Assembly (NCBI GenBank): GCA_021202985.1
Contig: JAJQCA010000006.1
Location: 1 to 64,000 of the forward strand
Direction of reading: 5' to 3'
Source of the DNA: Alistipes sp.
GTDB taxonomy: Bacteria; Bacteroidota; Bacteroidia; Bacteroidales; Rikenellaceae
Length of the DNA: 64,000 nucleotides
In this document: positions 27,719-37,308 of the stretch, piece after piece
How positions within the stretch are numbered: the stretch's first letter is position 1
Layout: every line of letters starts with the position of its first letter
Program-made: the position numbers and the translations under genes
The notes under the pieces: model-generated
Seen by the model: the letters and a program-made list of their open reading frames with translations, nothing else
The model's database searches: none
What the model was told of the DNA's origin: nothing

Positions 27719-29906
27719 ATGCTAAGGTTTATCATTTCTTTCTTCCTGTCCGTTCCCCTTGCCGGGGCGGCTTCCCCGCCCGTCTACAAGGACAGCGGCG
27801 CACCCGTCGAGGAGCGCATCGAGGACCTTGTGGGGCGCATGACCCTCGAAGAGAAAATTATGCAGCTCAACCAGCGGACCTACGGCCGGAACGACAACGT
27901 GAACAACCACGAGCGTGTGGAGCGGCCGGTCGACCCCACCATCGGTTCCGTAATATACCGGAGCACCTCCCCCGCCCTGCGAAACGAACTCCAACGCCGG
28001 GCGATGGAAGAGACCCGGCTGGGTATACCAATCCTCTTCGGCTTCGACGTCATACACGGCTACCGCACCATATTCCCCATCCCGCTGGCCCAGTCGTGCG
28101 CGTGGGATGCGCAGATAGTGCGCGACGGTTGCAGGGTCGCCGCCACGGAAGCCTACCTGACCGGTATAGACTGGACCTTTTCGCCCATGGTGGATGTGGC
28201 GCGCGACTCCCGGTGGGGACGGGTAGCCGAAGGCTACGGTGAGGACCCCTACCTGAACGCCGTGCTCGGAACCGCGGCCGTGGAAGGCTACCAGGGCAGC
28301 GACCTTTCAGAGCCTTACAATATCGCGGCCTGCCTGAAACACTATGTCGGTTACAGCCTGTCGGAAGGCGGCCGCGACTACCATTACACCGATATCTCCG
28401 CCCAGACCCTCTGGGAAACGATGCTCCCGCCGTTCGAGGCGGGCGTGGAAGCCGGGGCGGCCACGGTGATGAGTTCGTTCAACGATATCAGCGGCGTCCC
28501 CGGCTCGGCCAACCGCTACACCCTCACAGAGATACTCAAAGAGCGGTGGGGTTTCGACGGTTTCGTGGTGTCGGACTGGGGTTCCGTGGAGCAACTTATC
28601 AATCAGGGTGTTGCCGCCGACCGGCGGGAAGCCGCACTGAAGGCCTTCATGTCGGGGGGTGGAGATGGATATGGTGGACAACGTTTACACGGAGCACCTC
28701 GCGGAGCTGGTTGATGAGGGGCTGGTACCGGAGGAGAGCATAGACGAGGCGGTCCGCAGGATTCTCCGCGTAAAGTTCCGGCTGGGCCTGTTCGACAATC
28801 CCTACACGCCGGAACTCCCGGAAACCGAACGGTACCTGCTGCCCGCTTTCCGCCGGGCGGCGGAACAGGCGGCGGCCGAGTCGATGGTCCTGCTCAAAAA
28901 CGAGGGAGGCTTCCTGCCGCTGTCGCAGGCGGGCGGACGTATCGCCCTCATAGGACCCATGGCGGACGACAAAGTTCACCTTATGGGTTCGTGGGAGGGC
29001 AAGGGCCTACCCGAAGACGTGCGAAGCATCCTTGATGGTATGCGGTCGGAATTCGGCCCCGGCCGGGTAACGACCGCCCGCGGATGCGGCTTCGATGGCG
29101 ACGACGACTCCGGCTTCGAAGAAGCCCTTCGCACAGCCGCGGAGGCGGACGTGGTAGTGCTGTGCCTCGGGGAGATGCAGCAATGGAGCGGCGAGAACGG
29201 CACCCGGTCGACGCTGGCGCTTCCCGCCATACAGGAACGGCTGGCCGCTGAAGTCAGCCGCGCGGGCAAACCGGCGGTGCTGCTCCTCTCGAGCGGCCGG
29301 CCGGTGGAACTGGCGCGGCTCGAACAGCTCGCCGACGCCATCCTTGCCGTATGGCAGCCGGGCACATGCGGCGGGGACGCCGTGGCCGGAATCCTCTCGG
29401 GGCGGACGAACCCGTCCGGCAAACTCTCCATAACCTTCCCCCGCCACACGGGACAGATACCGATATACTACAATATGAGGCAACCCGCGCGCCATCACCA
29501 GGGCCTTTACCAGGACATCCCCTCCACGCCGCTCTATGAATTCGGCCACGGGCTGAGCTACACCACCTTCGAGTACGGCGAGATAAAGCTGCCCAAAACC
29601 GTATTCGCCCGCGGGGAGACTATCACCGCCGAGGTGGAGGTTCGCAACAGCGGGACCGTGGACGGCAAGGAAGCCGTGCTTTGGTTCGTCTCCGACCCCG
29701 TGGCATCGATTTCGCGGCCCGTGAAGGAACTTAAATATTTCGAGAAGCAGGAAATTCCGGCCGGGCAGTCGCGCACCTACCGGTTCGAAATCGTCCCCGA
29801 ACGTGACCTCTCGTTCACCGGTCCGCAGGGTGAAAGGTACCTCGAAAACGGCGAGTTCGTCCTGTCCGTCGGAAACCGGAAAATAAAGTTCTACCTTACC
29901 GACTAA
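27719..29906 (+). pseudogene. Glycoside hydrolase family 3, frameshifted
   Basis: Two overlapping frames together make a complete GH3 enzyme of about 729 residues. The first has the signal peptide (MLRFIISFFLSVPLAGA), the barrel and nucleophile D286 in VVSDWGS. The second resumes with VEMDMVDN and holds the C-terminal domain and Fn3 end. The break is at six G (28654-28659): five G would read MSGVEMDMVDN without interruption, and as written it reads MSGGGDGYGG and stops at 28714. The part before the break keeps the nucleophile but lacks the second domain. It is either a real +1 insertion or a homopolymer error. It sits between the PKD lipoprotein and the GH2 gene in the PUL. Confidence 0.88.
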
Positions 29907-29918
29907 AATCATAACGGA

Positions 29919-31748
29919 ATGAAAATAAAATTCGTCAAAACCCTGTTGTGTGCGCACACACTGATGCTTGCCGTTCAGGCGGGGGCGCAGACCGCGCCGC
30001 AGATCGTAAATATCGGCGCGCGCGACACCGAGTCGCTCGACGGCCTGTGGAAGACCATCGTGGACCCGTTCGAAAACGGATACTACGACTACCGCCGCTT
30101 GCCAACCGCGGGCGGCTACTTTCAGGACCACGACTTTCTCGCGGACAAGACCGTGCTGGAGGAGTACAACTTCAACACCGACCGGACGCTCCGCGTCCCG
30201 GGCGACTGGAACACCCAGCGCGAGTCGCTCTACTATTACGAAGGCACCGTCTGGTACCGCAGACTGTTCGATTTCACCCCGCGCGACGGGGAACGGGTAT
30301 TCCTCCATTTCGGGGCCGTGAATTACGAGGCTATCGTGGGGCTGAACGGCCGGATTCTCGGCTCGCACGTGGGAGGGTTCACCCCGTTTAATTTCGAAAT
30401 TACGGACCATCTTCGCGAAGGCGAGAATTCGCTGGTAGTGAAGGTGGACAATAAACGGCTCGCCGAAGGGGTGCCCACCCTCAACTCCGACTGGTGGAAC
30501 TACGGGGGCATAACCCGCAGCGTAAATATCGTGAGGGTGCCCGAGACTTTTATCCGGGATTACAGCGTGCAGCTGGCAAAAGGCTCGACCGACCGGATAA
30601 CCGGTTGGGTACTCACCGACGGCACCAACCCGCCCGCCGGTGCGACCGTGGAGATTCCCGGGCTGGGCATCCGCCATACCGTTGAGCTGGACGGAAACGG
30701 ATACGGCGAGTTCGAGATATCCGCCTCGCCGTCGCTCTGGTCGCCGGAAGACCCGCGGCTGTACGAGGTGAAGATAATGGCCGGCCGCGACTGCGTGGCG
30801 GACCGCATCGGGTTCCGCACCATCGAGACCCGCGGTACCGACATCCTGCTGAACGGCCGGAAGGTATTCTGCCGCGGAATCTCCATCCACGAAGAGGCCG
30901 CCTACGGAAGCAGCGGCCGGGCATTCTCTCGCGAGCAGGACCTGGTGCTGCTCAACTGGGCGAAGGAAATGGGCTGCAATTTCGTGCGGCTGGCCCATTA
31001 CCCCCATAACGAGGATATGGTAAGGCTGGCCGACGAAATGGGCCTTATGGTCTGGTCGGAAATTCCGGTTTACTGGACCATCCAGTGGACCAATCCCGAA
31101 ACCTACCGCAACGCCGAAGCCCAACTCACCGACATGGTGACCCGCGACCGCAACCGGGCCTCGGTGGTAATCTGGTCGATGGCGAATGAGACGCCCCGCT
31201 CGCCGGAAAGGCTGGCGTTCCTCTCCCGGCTTATCGAAAGGACGCGCGATATGGACGACACACGGCTTATTTCGGCCGCGATGGAAAAAGAGAGCCACGC
31301 CCCTGACGTGCTCACCGTCGATGACGAACTGCTGGACCTCGTGGACCTTATCAGCTTCAACCAGTACGTGGGCTGGTACGACGGATCGTCCGAGAAGGTA
31401 GACCGGGTAAACTGGGAGTTCGACCGCCAGATGCCGGTATTCATAACCGAACTGGGCGCCGGCGCCCTCTACGGCAACCACGGCGCGCCGCACGAGAGGT
31501 TCACCGAGGAGTATATGGAAGATATGTATATCCGCACGGTGAATATGCTGGAACGCGTTCCGGGGCTGGCCGGGGTGACCCCGTGGATACTGAAGGACTT
31601 CCGTTCCCCGCGCCGCCAGATGCGCGACATACAGGACGATTTTAACCGCAAGGGCCTGATTTCGGAAAACGGCGGCAGAAAAAAAGCATTTTACGTGATG
31701 CAGAAGTGGTACGAAGAGCTGCGGCAACGATACGGAGAATACAAATAA
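29919..31748 (+). CDS. Glycoside hydrolase family 2 (beta-glucuronidase/galactosidase-like)
   Basis: 609 residues with a signal peptide (TLLCAHTLMLAVQAGAQ), so periplasmic. N-terminal GH2 sugar-binding domain (YYYEGTVWYRR, GGFTPFNFEITDHL), immunoglobulin-like middle domain, and TIM barrel from about residue 300. Acid/base E424 in WSMANET and nucleophile E511 in FITELG; NFVRLAHYPH is also typical. The length is like beta-glucuronidases, short for LacZ. The NKG signature of glucuronidases is not obvious, so galactosidase or another exo activity is possible. It is the last gene of the PUL, 12 bases after the GH3. Confidence 0.9.
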   Translation: MKIKFVKTLLCAHTLMLAVQAGAQTAPQIVNIGARDTESLDGLWKTIVDPFENGYYDYRRLPTAGGYFQDHDFLADKTVLEEYNFNTDRTLRVPGDWNTQRESLYYYEGTVWYRRLFDFTPRDGERVFLHFGAVNYEAIVGLNGRILGSHVGGFTPFNFEITDHLREGENSLVVKVDNKRLAEGVPTLNSDWWNYGGITRSVNIVRVPETFIRDYSVQLAKGSTDRITGWVLTDGTNPPAGATVEIPGLGIRHTVELDGNGYGEFEISASPSLWSPEDPRLYEVKIMAGRDCVADRIGFRTIETRGTDILLNGRKVFCRGISIHEEAAYGSSGRAFSREQDLVLLNWAKEMGCNFVRLAHYPHNEDMVRLADEMGLMVWSEIPVYWTIQWTNPETYRNAEAQLTDMVTRDRNRASVVIWSMANETPRSPERLAFLSRLIERTRDMDDTRLISAAMEKESHAPDVLTVDDELLDLVDLISFNQYVGWYDGSSEKVDRVNWEFDRQMPVFITELGAGALYGNHGAPHERFTEEYMEDMYIRTVNMLERVPGLAGVTPWILKDFRSPRRQMRDIQDDFNRKGLISENGGRKKAFYVMQKWYEELRQRYGEYK

Positions 31749-31811
31749 GGCGGGTTTGCACCGCCGTGCCCAAATTTCTTTACTGACAGGTTTAGGAATT
31801 GTTTTGAGCGC

Positions 31812-31840
31812 CACACCCGGGATCGACGGTCCCGGGTGTG
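31812..31840 (+). terminator. Terminator at the end of the PUL
   Basis: An 11-base stem (CACACCCGGGA and its complement) with a 7-base loop, followed by TTATTATAAA. It lies about 65 bases after the GH2 stop. The T tail is short. Confidence 0.65.
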
Positions 31841-31934
31841 TTATTATAAAGGGCAAGCTTTTATTAATTATAGAGTGTACCGACCGGTATACTTTTTTTA
31901 CGTTATACAAGTGAACGATATGCATATTCCGGCC

Positions 31935-31964
31935 TTACGAATCGTAACCATGACGGTCCGTCAT
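31935..31964. promoter_or_regulatory. Two adjacent perfect palindromes (candidate operators)
   Basis: TTACGAATCGTAA (31935-31947) and ATGACGGTCCGTCAT (31950-31964) are each perfect dyads around one central base, separated by 2 bases. They end 65 bases before the TATTTTTG box at 32030. Their symmetry and place suggest binding by dimeric regulators of the downstream SusCD operon. No regulator gene is adjacent. Confidence 0.5.
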
Positions 31965-32029
31965 ACTATAAAATTGACATAATTATTAAATTATTAATAT
32001 TTTATATTAAAAATATAATTAAAAGTTCC

Positions 32030-32037
32030 TATTTTTG
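32030..32037 (+). promoter_or_regulatory. Promoter -7 box of the second SusCD operon
   Basis: TATTTTTG fits TAnnTTTG and follows about 60 bases of almost pure A/T. No strict -33 TTTG is present. If used, the mRNA leader is about 390 bases and contains the (AC)17 tract and a hairpin. Confidence 0.45.
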
Positions 32038-32204
32038 TTGTGTTCCGTACTATTAAACAACCCACCTTAAATTATTATCCGACAACAACCGGACAATTTC
32101 TTTTATTGGAAAAGGAGATTCATGAAGTGCATATTGTGGGACATAAAAAGTGCTCTTTTCTGTAAAAAAGTTTACGGAATCTTTGGTGGTGTGAATATTT
32201 CTGC

Positions 32205-32242
<38 letters not shown>

Positions 32243-32323
32243 GGCCTCGCGCGGAATTTAGGAATAATTCATTTAATTCCAAGCGCTTCCTTTTATTATA
32301 TTTTCCAGCCTTTTTTGACTATT

Positions 32324-32359
32324 CGACCGATCAGGTATCCATTCCTGGTCGGTCGTTTT
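32324..32359 (+). terminator. Terminator-like hairpin in the susC leader
   Basis: CGACCGATCAGG (32324-32335) pairs with CCTGGTCGGTCG (32344-32355) with one mismatch across an 8-base loop and is followed by TTTTC. It lies about 75 bases before the susC ATG, so it could act as an attenuator or as an RNA-stability element. Confidence 0.5.
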
Positions 32360-32433
32360 CGTATACCTGCTACTATACCTTCATAAGGACCTTAATACAA
32401 AAACCCAAATTGTTAAATGTTTAATCTTTGCCT

Positions 32434-35400
32434 ATGAAAAGATTTTTACTGTTCATCCTATGCTGCTTCGCAGGCATAGCGATAGCAAGAGCCCAGGCAT
32501 TACAGGTAAACGGCGTCGTTAAAGATGAAAGCGGTGCTCCTGTTATCGGGGCGACAGTGATTGTGAAAGGCACCCAGACGGGGGTCACCACAGTGTCGGA
32601 CGGCAGTTTCCGGATTACCGCACCCAGTGTCGAGTCCATTCTGGAAATTTCGTTCATCGGTTATGAAACTGCCGAAGTAAGGGCGGCGAGCAATGTTCAG
32701 GTAACGCTCCGCTCCACCGCCACCGCCATAGACGAGGTCGTGGTGACCGGTATGACCACCATGGACCGGCGACTGTTTACCGGCGCCACGGACCGCCTTG
32801 CCGCCGAAGATATCCAGCTTGCAGGGGTGCCCGACATCAGCCGCGGCCTCGAGGGTCGTTCGGCCGGGGTATCGGTGCAGAACGTGTCAGCCACGTTCGG
32901 TACGGCACCCAAGATTCGCGTCCGCGGAGCAACCTCCATCCTCGGCAGCTCCAAGCCGCTCTGGGTAGTGGACGGTGTGATTATGGAAGACATTACCGAC
33001 GTGAGCACCGACGACCTCTCCTCGGGAGACGCGCTGACGCTTATAAGTTCGGCCGTGGCCGGCCTTAACGCGGACGACATCGAGACGTTCCAGATACTTA
33101 AAGACGGCTCGGCTACATCTATCTACGGTGCCAAGGCCATGGCGGGCGTTATTGTCATCACAACGAAGAAGGGACGCCCCGGAACAGCCCGCATCAACTA
33201 TACGGGCGAGTTCTCCACCCGGCTCAAACCCACCTACCACGACTACGACATCATGAACTCGCAGGACCAGATGGGTGTGTACCGTGAAATGGAGAGCAAG
33301 GGCTGGCTGAATTTCGCCGAGACCTACCGCTCTAAGAACAGCGGGGTATACGGCCGGATGTACAAACTGCTCAACACTTACGACCCGACCACCGGTATGT
33401 TCGGACTGGCAAATACCTCCGAGGCCAAAAACGCTTACCTGAGGGAAGCGGAAATGCGCAATACCGACTGGTTCGACCTGCTGTTCAAAAACTCGGTGTC
33501 GCAGACCCACTCGGTGAGTATATCCACGGGTTCCGAGAGATCGTCCTCCTATATTTCGATGAGTATTATGAACGATCCGGGATGGTACGAGCAGAGCACC
33601 GTGAAACGGTACACCGCTAATGCCAACAATTCCTACCGCATCCTCGACAACCTGACGATGACCATGCAGACCAACGCATCGTACAGGAAGCAGCGCGCAC
33701 CGGGTACCATCGGCCAGACACAGGACCTCGTATCGGGTGAGGTGGAAAGGGCGTTCGACATCAACCCGTTCAGCTATGCCATGAATACGTCGCGGGCAAT
33801 GGATGCCGATACCTATTATACGCGTAACTACACGGATTTCAACATCCGTCATGAGCTGGCCAACAACTATATCGACCTGAACGTCATAACGGCCAAATTC
33901 CAGGGCGAACTCAAATGGAACGTGATACAGGGCCTCGATCTTAGCGTATTGGGAGCGTTACAGTACCAGTCTTCCTCGCAGGCGCACAAAGTTAACGAGA
34001 ACTCCAACCAGGCAAACGCCTACCGTGCCATGGAGGACGATACCATAAGGGAAAACAACAATTACCTGTATGACGACCCGGACGTAACGAACGCCCTCCC
34101 GGTGAGCGTACTGGAAGAAGGCGGTTTCTATAACAAGACCGAGCACAAGATGCTCGCCTACGACTTCAGGGCATCGGCCAACTGGAACAAAACTTTCAAC
34201 GGAAGCCACATAGTGAGCCTGTTCGGGGCTATGGACGTGCATGCGGTAAACCGCAGCAACGACTGGTTTCAGGGCTGGGGTACACTGTACGAATACGGTG
34301 AAATCGCATTCTACAACTACCTCGCATTCAAACAGCTGGCCGAAGGTAACAACGATTATTACACTTTGACCAACACACGTATCCGCACCGCCGGTTACGT
34401 GGTGAACGGCACCTATTCTTTCGAGGGTAAATATGTAATCAACGGCACCCTGCGCTACGACGGTTCGAACCGGTTGGGTAAAAACCGTTCGGCACGCTGG
34501 CTGCCCACGTGGAATATTTCCGGTTCGTGGAACGCCCACGAAGAGGAATTTTTCAAAAGGCAGTCGGTCATGTCTAACCTTACCATAAGGCCTTCGTACA
34601 GCCTCACGGGCGATGCCGGCCCCGGTTCGGTATCGAATTCCACCCATATAATTTACAACTACACTCCGTGGAGGCACTCGGCCGACGACCGTGAAACGGG
34701 CCTGCAAATAGAGTATGTAGGAAACAGCGACCTCACATACGAGAAAAAGCACGAGTTCAATATCGGTGTGGATATGGGTTTCATCGGTAACCGCATCAAT
34801 CTCTCGACGGACGTCTATTTCCGTAACAACTTCGACCTGATAGGTCTTGTTACCACCCAGGGTGTTAGCGGGGATATTATGAGGTATGCCAACATTGCCG
34901 ACATGAAATCCAAGGGTGTGGAAGTAACCCTGTCCACACGCAATATTATGATCCCCAATTTCACCTGGAGTACCGACCTCACGTTCTCGTGGGCCAAGAA
35001 CGAGATTACCAACTACAAGACCACCCAGCGTATGTTTAACCTGCTGACGGGTTCGATGAGTTCGTACAGTCTTGAGGGATATCCGGTAGGAGCGCTCTTC
35101 TCGATACCGTTCGCCGGTCTGGACGAGAACGGTTTGCCGATGTTCTATATAGAAGGTGAACTGGTGGACAAGGACAATTACAGCAAAATCAATTTCCAGA
35201 GTACGGAAGACCTCGACTGGCTCCACTACGACGGCCCCACCGATGCACCCTATACGGGAGGTTTCAACAATACGTTCAAATACAAAAACTTTTCCCTCGG
35301 GGTTTTCATGACTTACGGCTTCGGCAATAAAATCAGGATGACTCCGGTATTCAAATCTTCTTACTCCGACCTGGATTCGCACTCGAGGGTATTCAAAAAC

Positions 35401-35760
35401 CGCTGGATGATTCCCGGCGACGAGCTGACGACCGACGTACCGGTACTTGCAAGCTACCGCCAAACACAGGATATAAACTACCTGTCGAGGGCATACAACG
35501 CTTACAACTACTCTACCGCGCGGGTGGCGAAAGGGGATTTTATCCGCCTGAAAGAGGTTTCACTGACCTACGACCTGCCGTCGGCATGGGTAAGTAAGAT
35601 GAAGATGAGCAATATGTCCCTCCGTTTTTCCGGAACCAACCTGCTGCTGCTTTACGCCGATAAGAAACTGAACGGCCAAGACCCTGAATACTACCAGTCG
35701 GGCGGTGTTTCCTCTCCGCTGGCCAAACAGTTTACGTTTACGTTAAGGTTCGGATTTTAA
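32434..35760 (+). CDS. SusC/RagA-type TonB-dependent transporter (second operon)
   Basis: 1108 residues with a signal peptide (MKRFLLFILCCFAGIAIARA). A carboxypeptidase-D-like domain (VNGVVKDESGAPVIGATVIV), a DEVVVTGMTT segment, a plug (FQILKDGSATSIYGAKAMAG) and the large barrel follow. It should import a large ligand across the outer membrane with the SusD/RagB partner 12 bases downstream. The start at 32434 was chosen; an upstream TTG at 32428 is not needed. Codons are visibly less G/C-biased at third positions than in the first PUL, suggesting a different history. Confidence 0.95.
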   Translation: MKRFLLFILCCFAGIAIARAQALQVNGVVKDESGAPVIGATVIVKGTQTGVTTVSDGSFRITAPSVESILEISFIGYETAEVRAASNVQVTLRSTATAIDEVVVTGMTTMDRRLFTGATDRLAAEDIQLAGVPDISRGLEGRSAGVSVQNVSATFGTAPKIRVRGATSILGSSKPLWVVDGVIMEDITDVSTDDLSSGDALTLISSAVAGLNADDIETFQILKDGSATSIYGAKAMAGVIVITTKKGRPGTARINYTGEFSTRLKPTYHDYDIMNSQDQMGVYREMESKGWLNFAETYRSKNSGVYGRMYKLLNTYDPTTGMFGLANTSEAKNAYLREAEMRNTDWFDLLFKNSVSQTHSVSISTGSERSSSYISMSIMNDPGWYEQSTVKRYTANANNSYRILDNLTMTMQTNASYRKQRAPGTIGQTQDLVSGEVERAFDINPFSYAMNTSRAMDADTYYTRNYTDFNIRHELANNYIDLNVITAKFQGELKWNVIQGLDLSVLGALQYQSSSQAHKVNENSNQANAYRAMEDDTIRENNNYLYDDPDVTNALPVSVLEEGGFYNKTEHKMLAYDFRASANWNKTFNGSHIVSLFGAMDVHAVNRSNDWFQGWGTLYEYGEIAFYNYLAFKQLAEGNNDYYTLTNTRIRTAGYVVNGTYSFEGKYVINGTLRYDGSNRLGKNRSARWLPTWNISGSWNAHEEEFFKRQSVMSNLTIRPSYSLTGDAGPGSVSNSTHIIYNYTPWRHSADDRETGLQIEYVGNSDLTYEKKHEFNIGVDMGFIGNRINLSTDVYFRNNFDLIGLVTTQGVSGDIMRYANIADMKSKGVEVTLSTRNIMIPNFTWSTDLTFSWAKNEITNYKTTQRMFNLLTGSMSSYSLEGYPVGALFSIPFAGLDENGLPMFYIEGELVDKDNYSKINFQSTEDLDWLHYDGPTDAPYTGGFNNTFKYKNFSLGVFMTYGFGNKIRMTPVFKSSYSDLDSHSRVFKNRWMIPGDELTTDVPVLASYRQTQDINYLSRAYNAYNYSTARVAKGDFIRLKEVSLTYDLPSAWVSKMKMSNMSLRFSGTNLLLLYADKKLNGQDPEYYQSGGVSSPLAKQFTFTLRFGF

Positions 35761-35772
35761 CATCATTGCGAT

Positions 35773-37290
35773 ATGAAAAACAAAATTTTAAAGTACACAT
35801 GCTATATAGCCGTCTGCGGCCTGGTTGCGGGTTGTAACAGTTACCTCGATGTTATACCCGATTCCCGGACCGAAATAGACTCACCGGAGAAGATAGCAAA
35901 GCTGTTGGTTTCGGCGTATCCGACAAGTTCGTCGGTGATGATGTTCGAATACATGTCGGACAACGTCGTGGACAACGGGTTGCTCTATATCTACTACAAC
36001 GAGACACAGCACGAATCCTACCAGTTCGAAACGTTCACGGCTACGGACCAGGATACTCCGTATTACAACTGGGAAGGCTGCTACTCCGCAATTTCGGCTG
36101 CCAATCTGGCGCTGGAGGCCATCGATGCCCTTGAAAACCCGTCGGTATGCGACGCACAGAGGGGAGAGGCATTAATGTGCAGGGCATGGGGTCACCTTCA
36201 ACTGGCTAAGATATTCTGCCAGCCGTATAATAAGGTAACCAGCTCCACCGACCTCGGCATCCCCTACTCCACCGAGATAGAGACCACCGCGATAAACACC
36301 TATTCGCGCGGCACCGTGGAGGAGGTTTACCGGAAGATTTACGAAGATATCGAGGAGGCTTTGCCGCTAATCGACGACACGGAATACAGCCAGCCGAAAT
36401 ACCACTTCAGCCGTAAAGCCGCCTACGCTCTCGCGGCCGAATTCAACCTCTATTACGGCAATTACGAGAAGGCGGTGGAATATGCGAGTTTCGTCCTTGG
36501 CGACGCTCCGGTGCTTCGCGATATGACCATTATCCGTGCGTTGAGCAGCAGTACCGATATCAGGAACCAGTACATCAGCAGCACCGAAGAGGCCAACATT
36601 ATGATACAGCCTACCACGTCGTTGGCTTGCGCTTACGGCTTCTCCGCATACACCCGCTACACCCACAGCCAGTACCTTTCCAATACCGAAACGCTCGGAA
36701 CGGCCGGTCCGTGGGGAAATTCGGCCCTGTGGGCATACAGCGGAGGTATATTCGGGAATAACCAACAGTTTATAATTCCCAAAATGTACGGTATCTTCGA
36801 GGTGACCAACGTACTGGCCAACACCGGATATTACCATACGGTGCTCACTCCGTTCACCACCGACCGCACCGTGCTCAACCGCGCGGAAGCATACGCGATG
36901 CTCGGCCGTTACGACGAGGCCGCGGCGGACCTGAACATCTGGTACTCCGCAAAACAAAATGCCACGACCAACATACCGGCCAGTGCGATAATATCCTACT
37001 ACCGCGATGAGGCCAGTCCGGAATTAATAGCCAAACCTTTCACCGAGACCCGGCTGGATATCGACCTGGGAGGCGACCAGGAGTACATGCTTCATGCCGT
37101 GCTCCACGCCCGCAGGATAGAGACCCTGCATGAAGGCGTGCGTTTCTTCGACCTCAAAAGGTTCGGTATACCCTACTCAAAGAACAGCGCAGACAAAGGT
37201 ACGATTTCGCTGTCCGCTTATGATAAGAGAATGGCCGTCCAGTTGCCTGAAGGGGTTATTTCGTCAGGCATGGAAGCCAATCCGCGTTAA
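35773..37290 (+). CDS. SusD/RagB-type lipoprotein (second operon)
   Basis: 505 residues, lipoprotein with C21 in GLVAGCNSYLDVIPDSR. RagB/SusD fold with AQRGEALMCRAWGHLQLA, LNRAEAYAMLGRYDEAAADL and the C-terminal RRIETLHEGVRFFDLKR block. It belongs to the shorter SusD subclass that often sits beside peptidase-like lipoproteins. It works with the SusC just upstream as a surface ligand-capture lid. Confidence 0.95.
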   Translation: MKNKILKYTCYIAVCGLVAGCNSYLDVIPDSRTEIDSPEKIAKLLVSAYPTSSSVMMFEYMSDNVVDNGLLYIYYNETQHESYQFETFTATDQDTPYYNWEGCYSAISAANLALEAIDALENPSVCDAQRGEALMCRAWGHLQLAKIFCQPYNKVTSSTDLGIPYSTEIETTAINTYSRGTVEEVYRKIYEDIEEALPLIDDTEYSQPKYHFSRKAAYALAAEFNLYYGNYEKAVEYASFVLGDAPVLRDMTIIRALSSSTDIRNQYISSTEEANIMIQPTTSLACAYGFSAYTRYTHSQYLSNTETLGTAGPWGNSALWAYSGGIFGNNQQFIIPKMYGIFEVTNVLANTGYYHTVLTPFTTDRTVLNRAEAYAMLGRYDEAAADLNIWYSAKQNATTNIPASAIISYYRDEASPELIAKPFTETRLDIDLGGDQEYMLHAVLHARRIETLHEGVRFFDLKRFGIPYSKNSADKGTISLSAYDKRMAVQLPEGVISSGMEANPR

Positions 37291-37308
37291 TTTAATACAG
37301 ACAGGACT

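Noticed and set aside
28654..28659. Programmed ribosomal frameshifting in GH3
   Set aside because: A run of six G has no known slippery heptamer or downstream structure here, and the product needs the full chain; an indel or sequencing error is simpler.
29007..31925. Long minus-strand open frame (972 codons) across GH3/GH2
   Set aside because: Shadow of well-supported plus-strand genes, with no domain features of its own.
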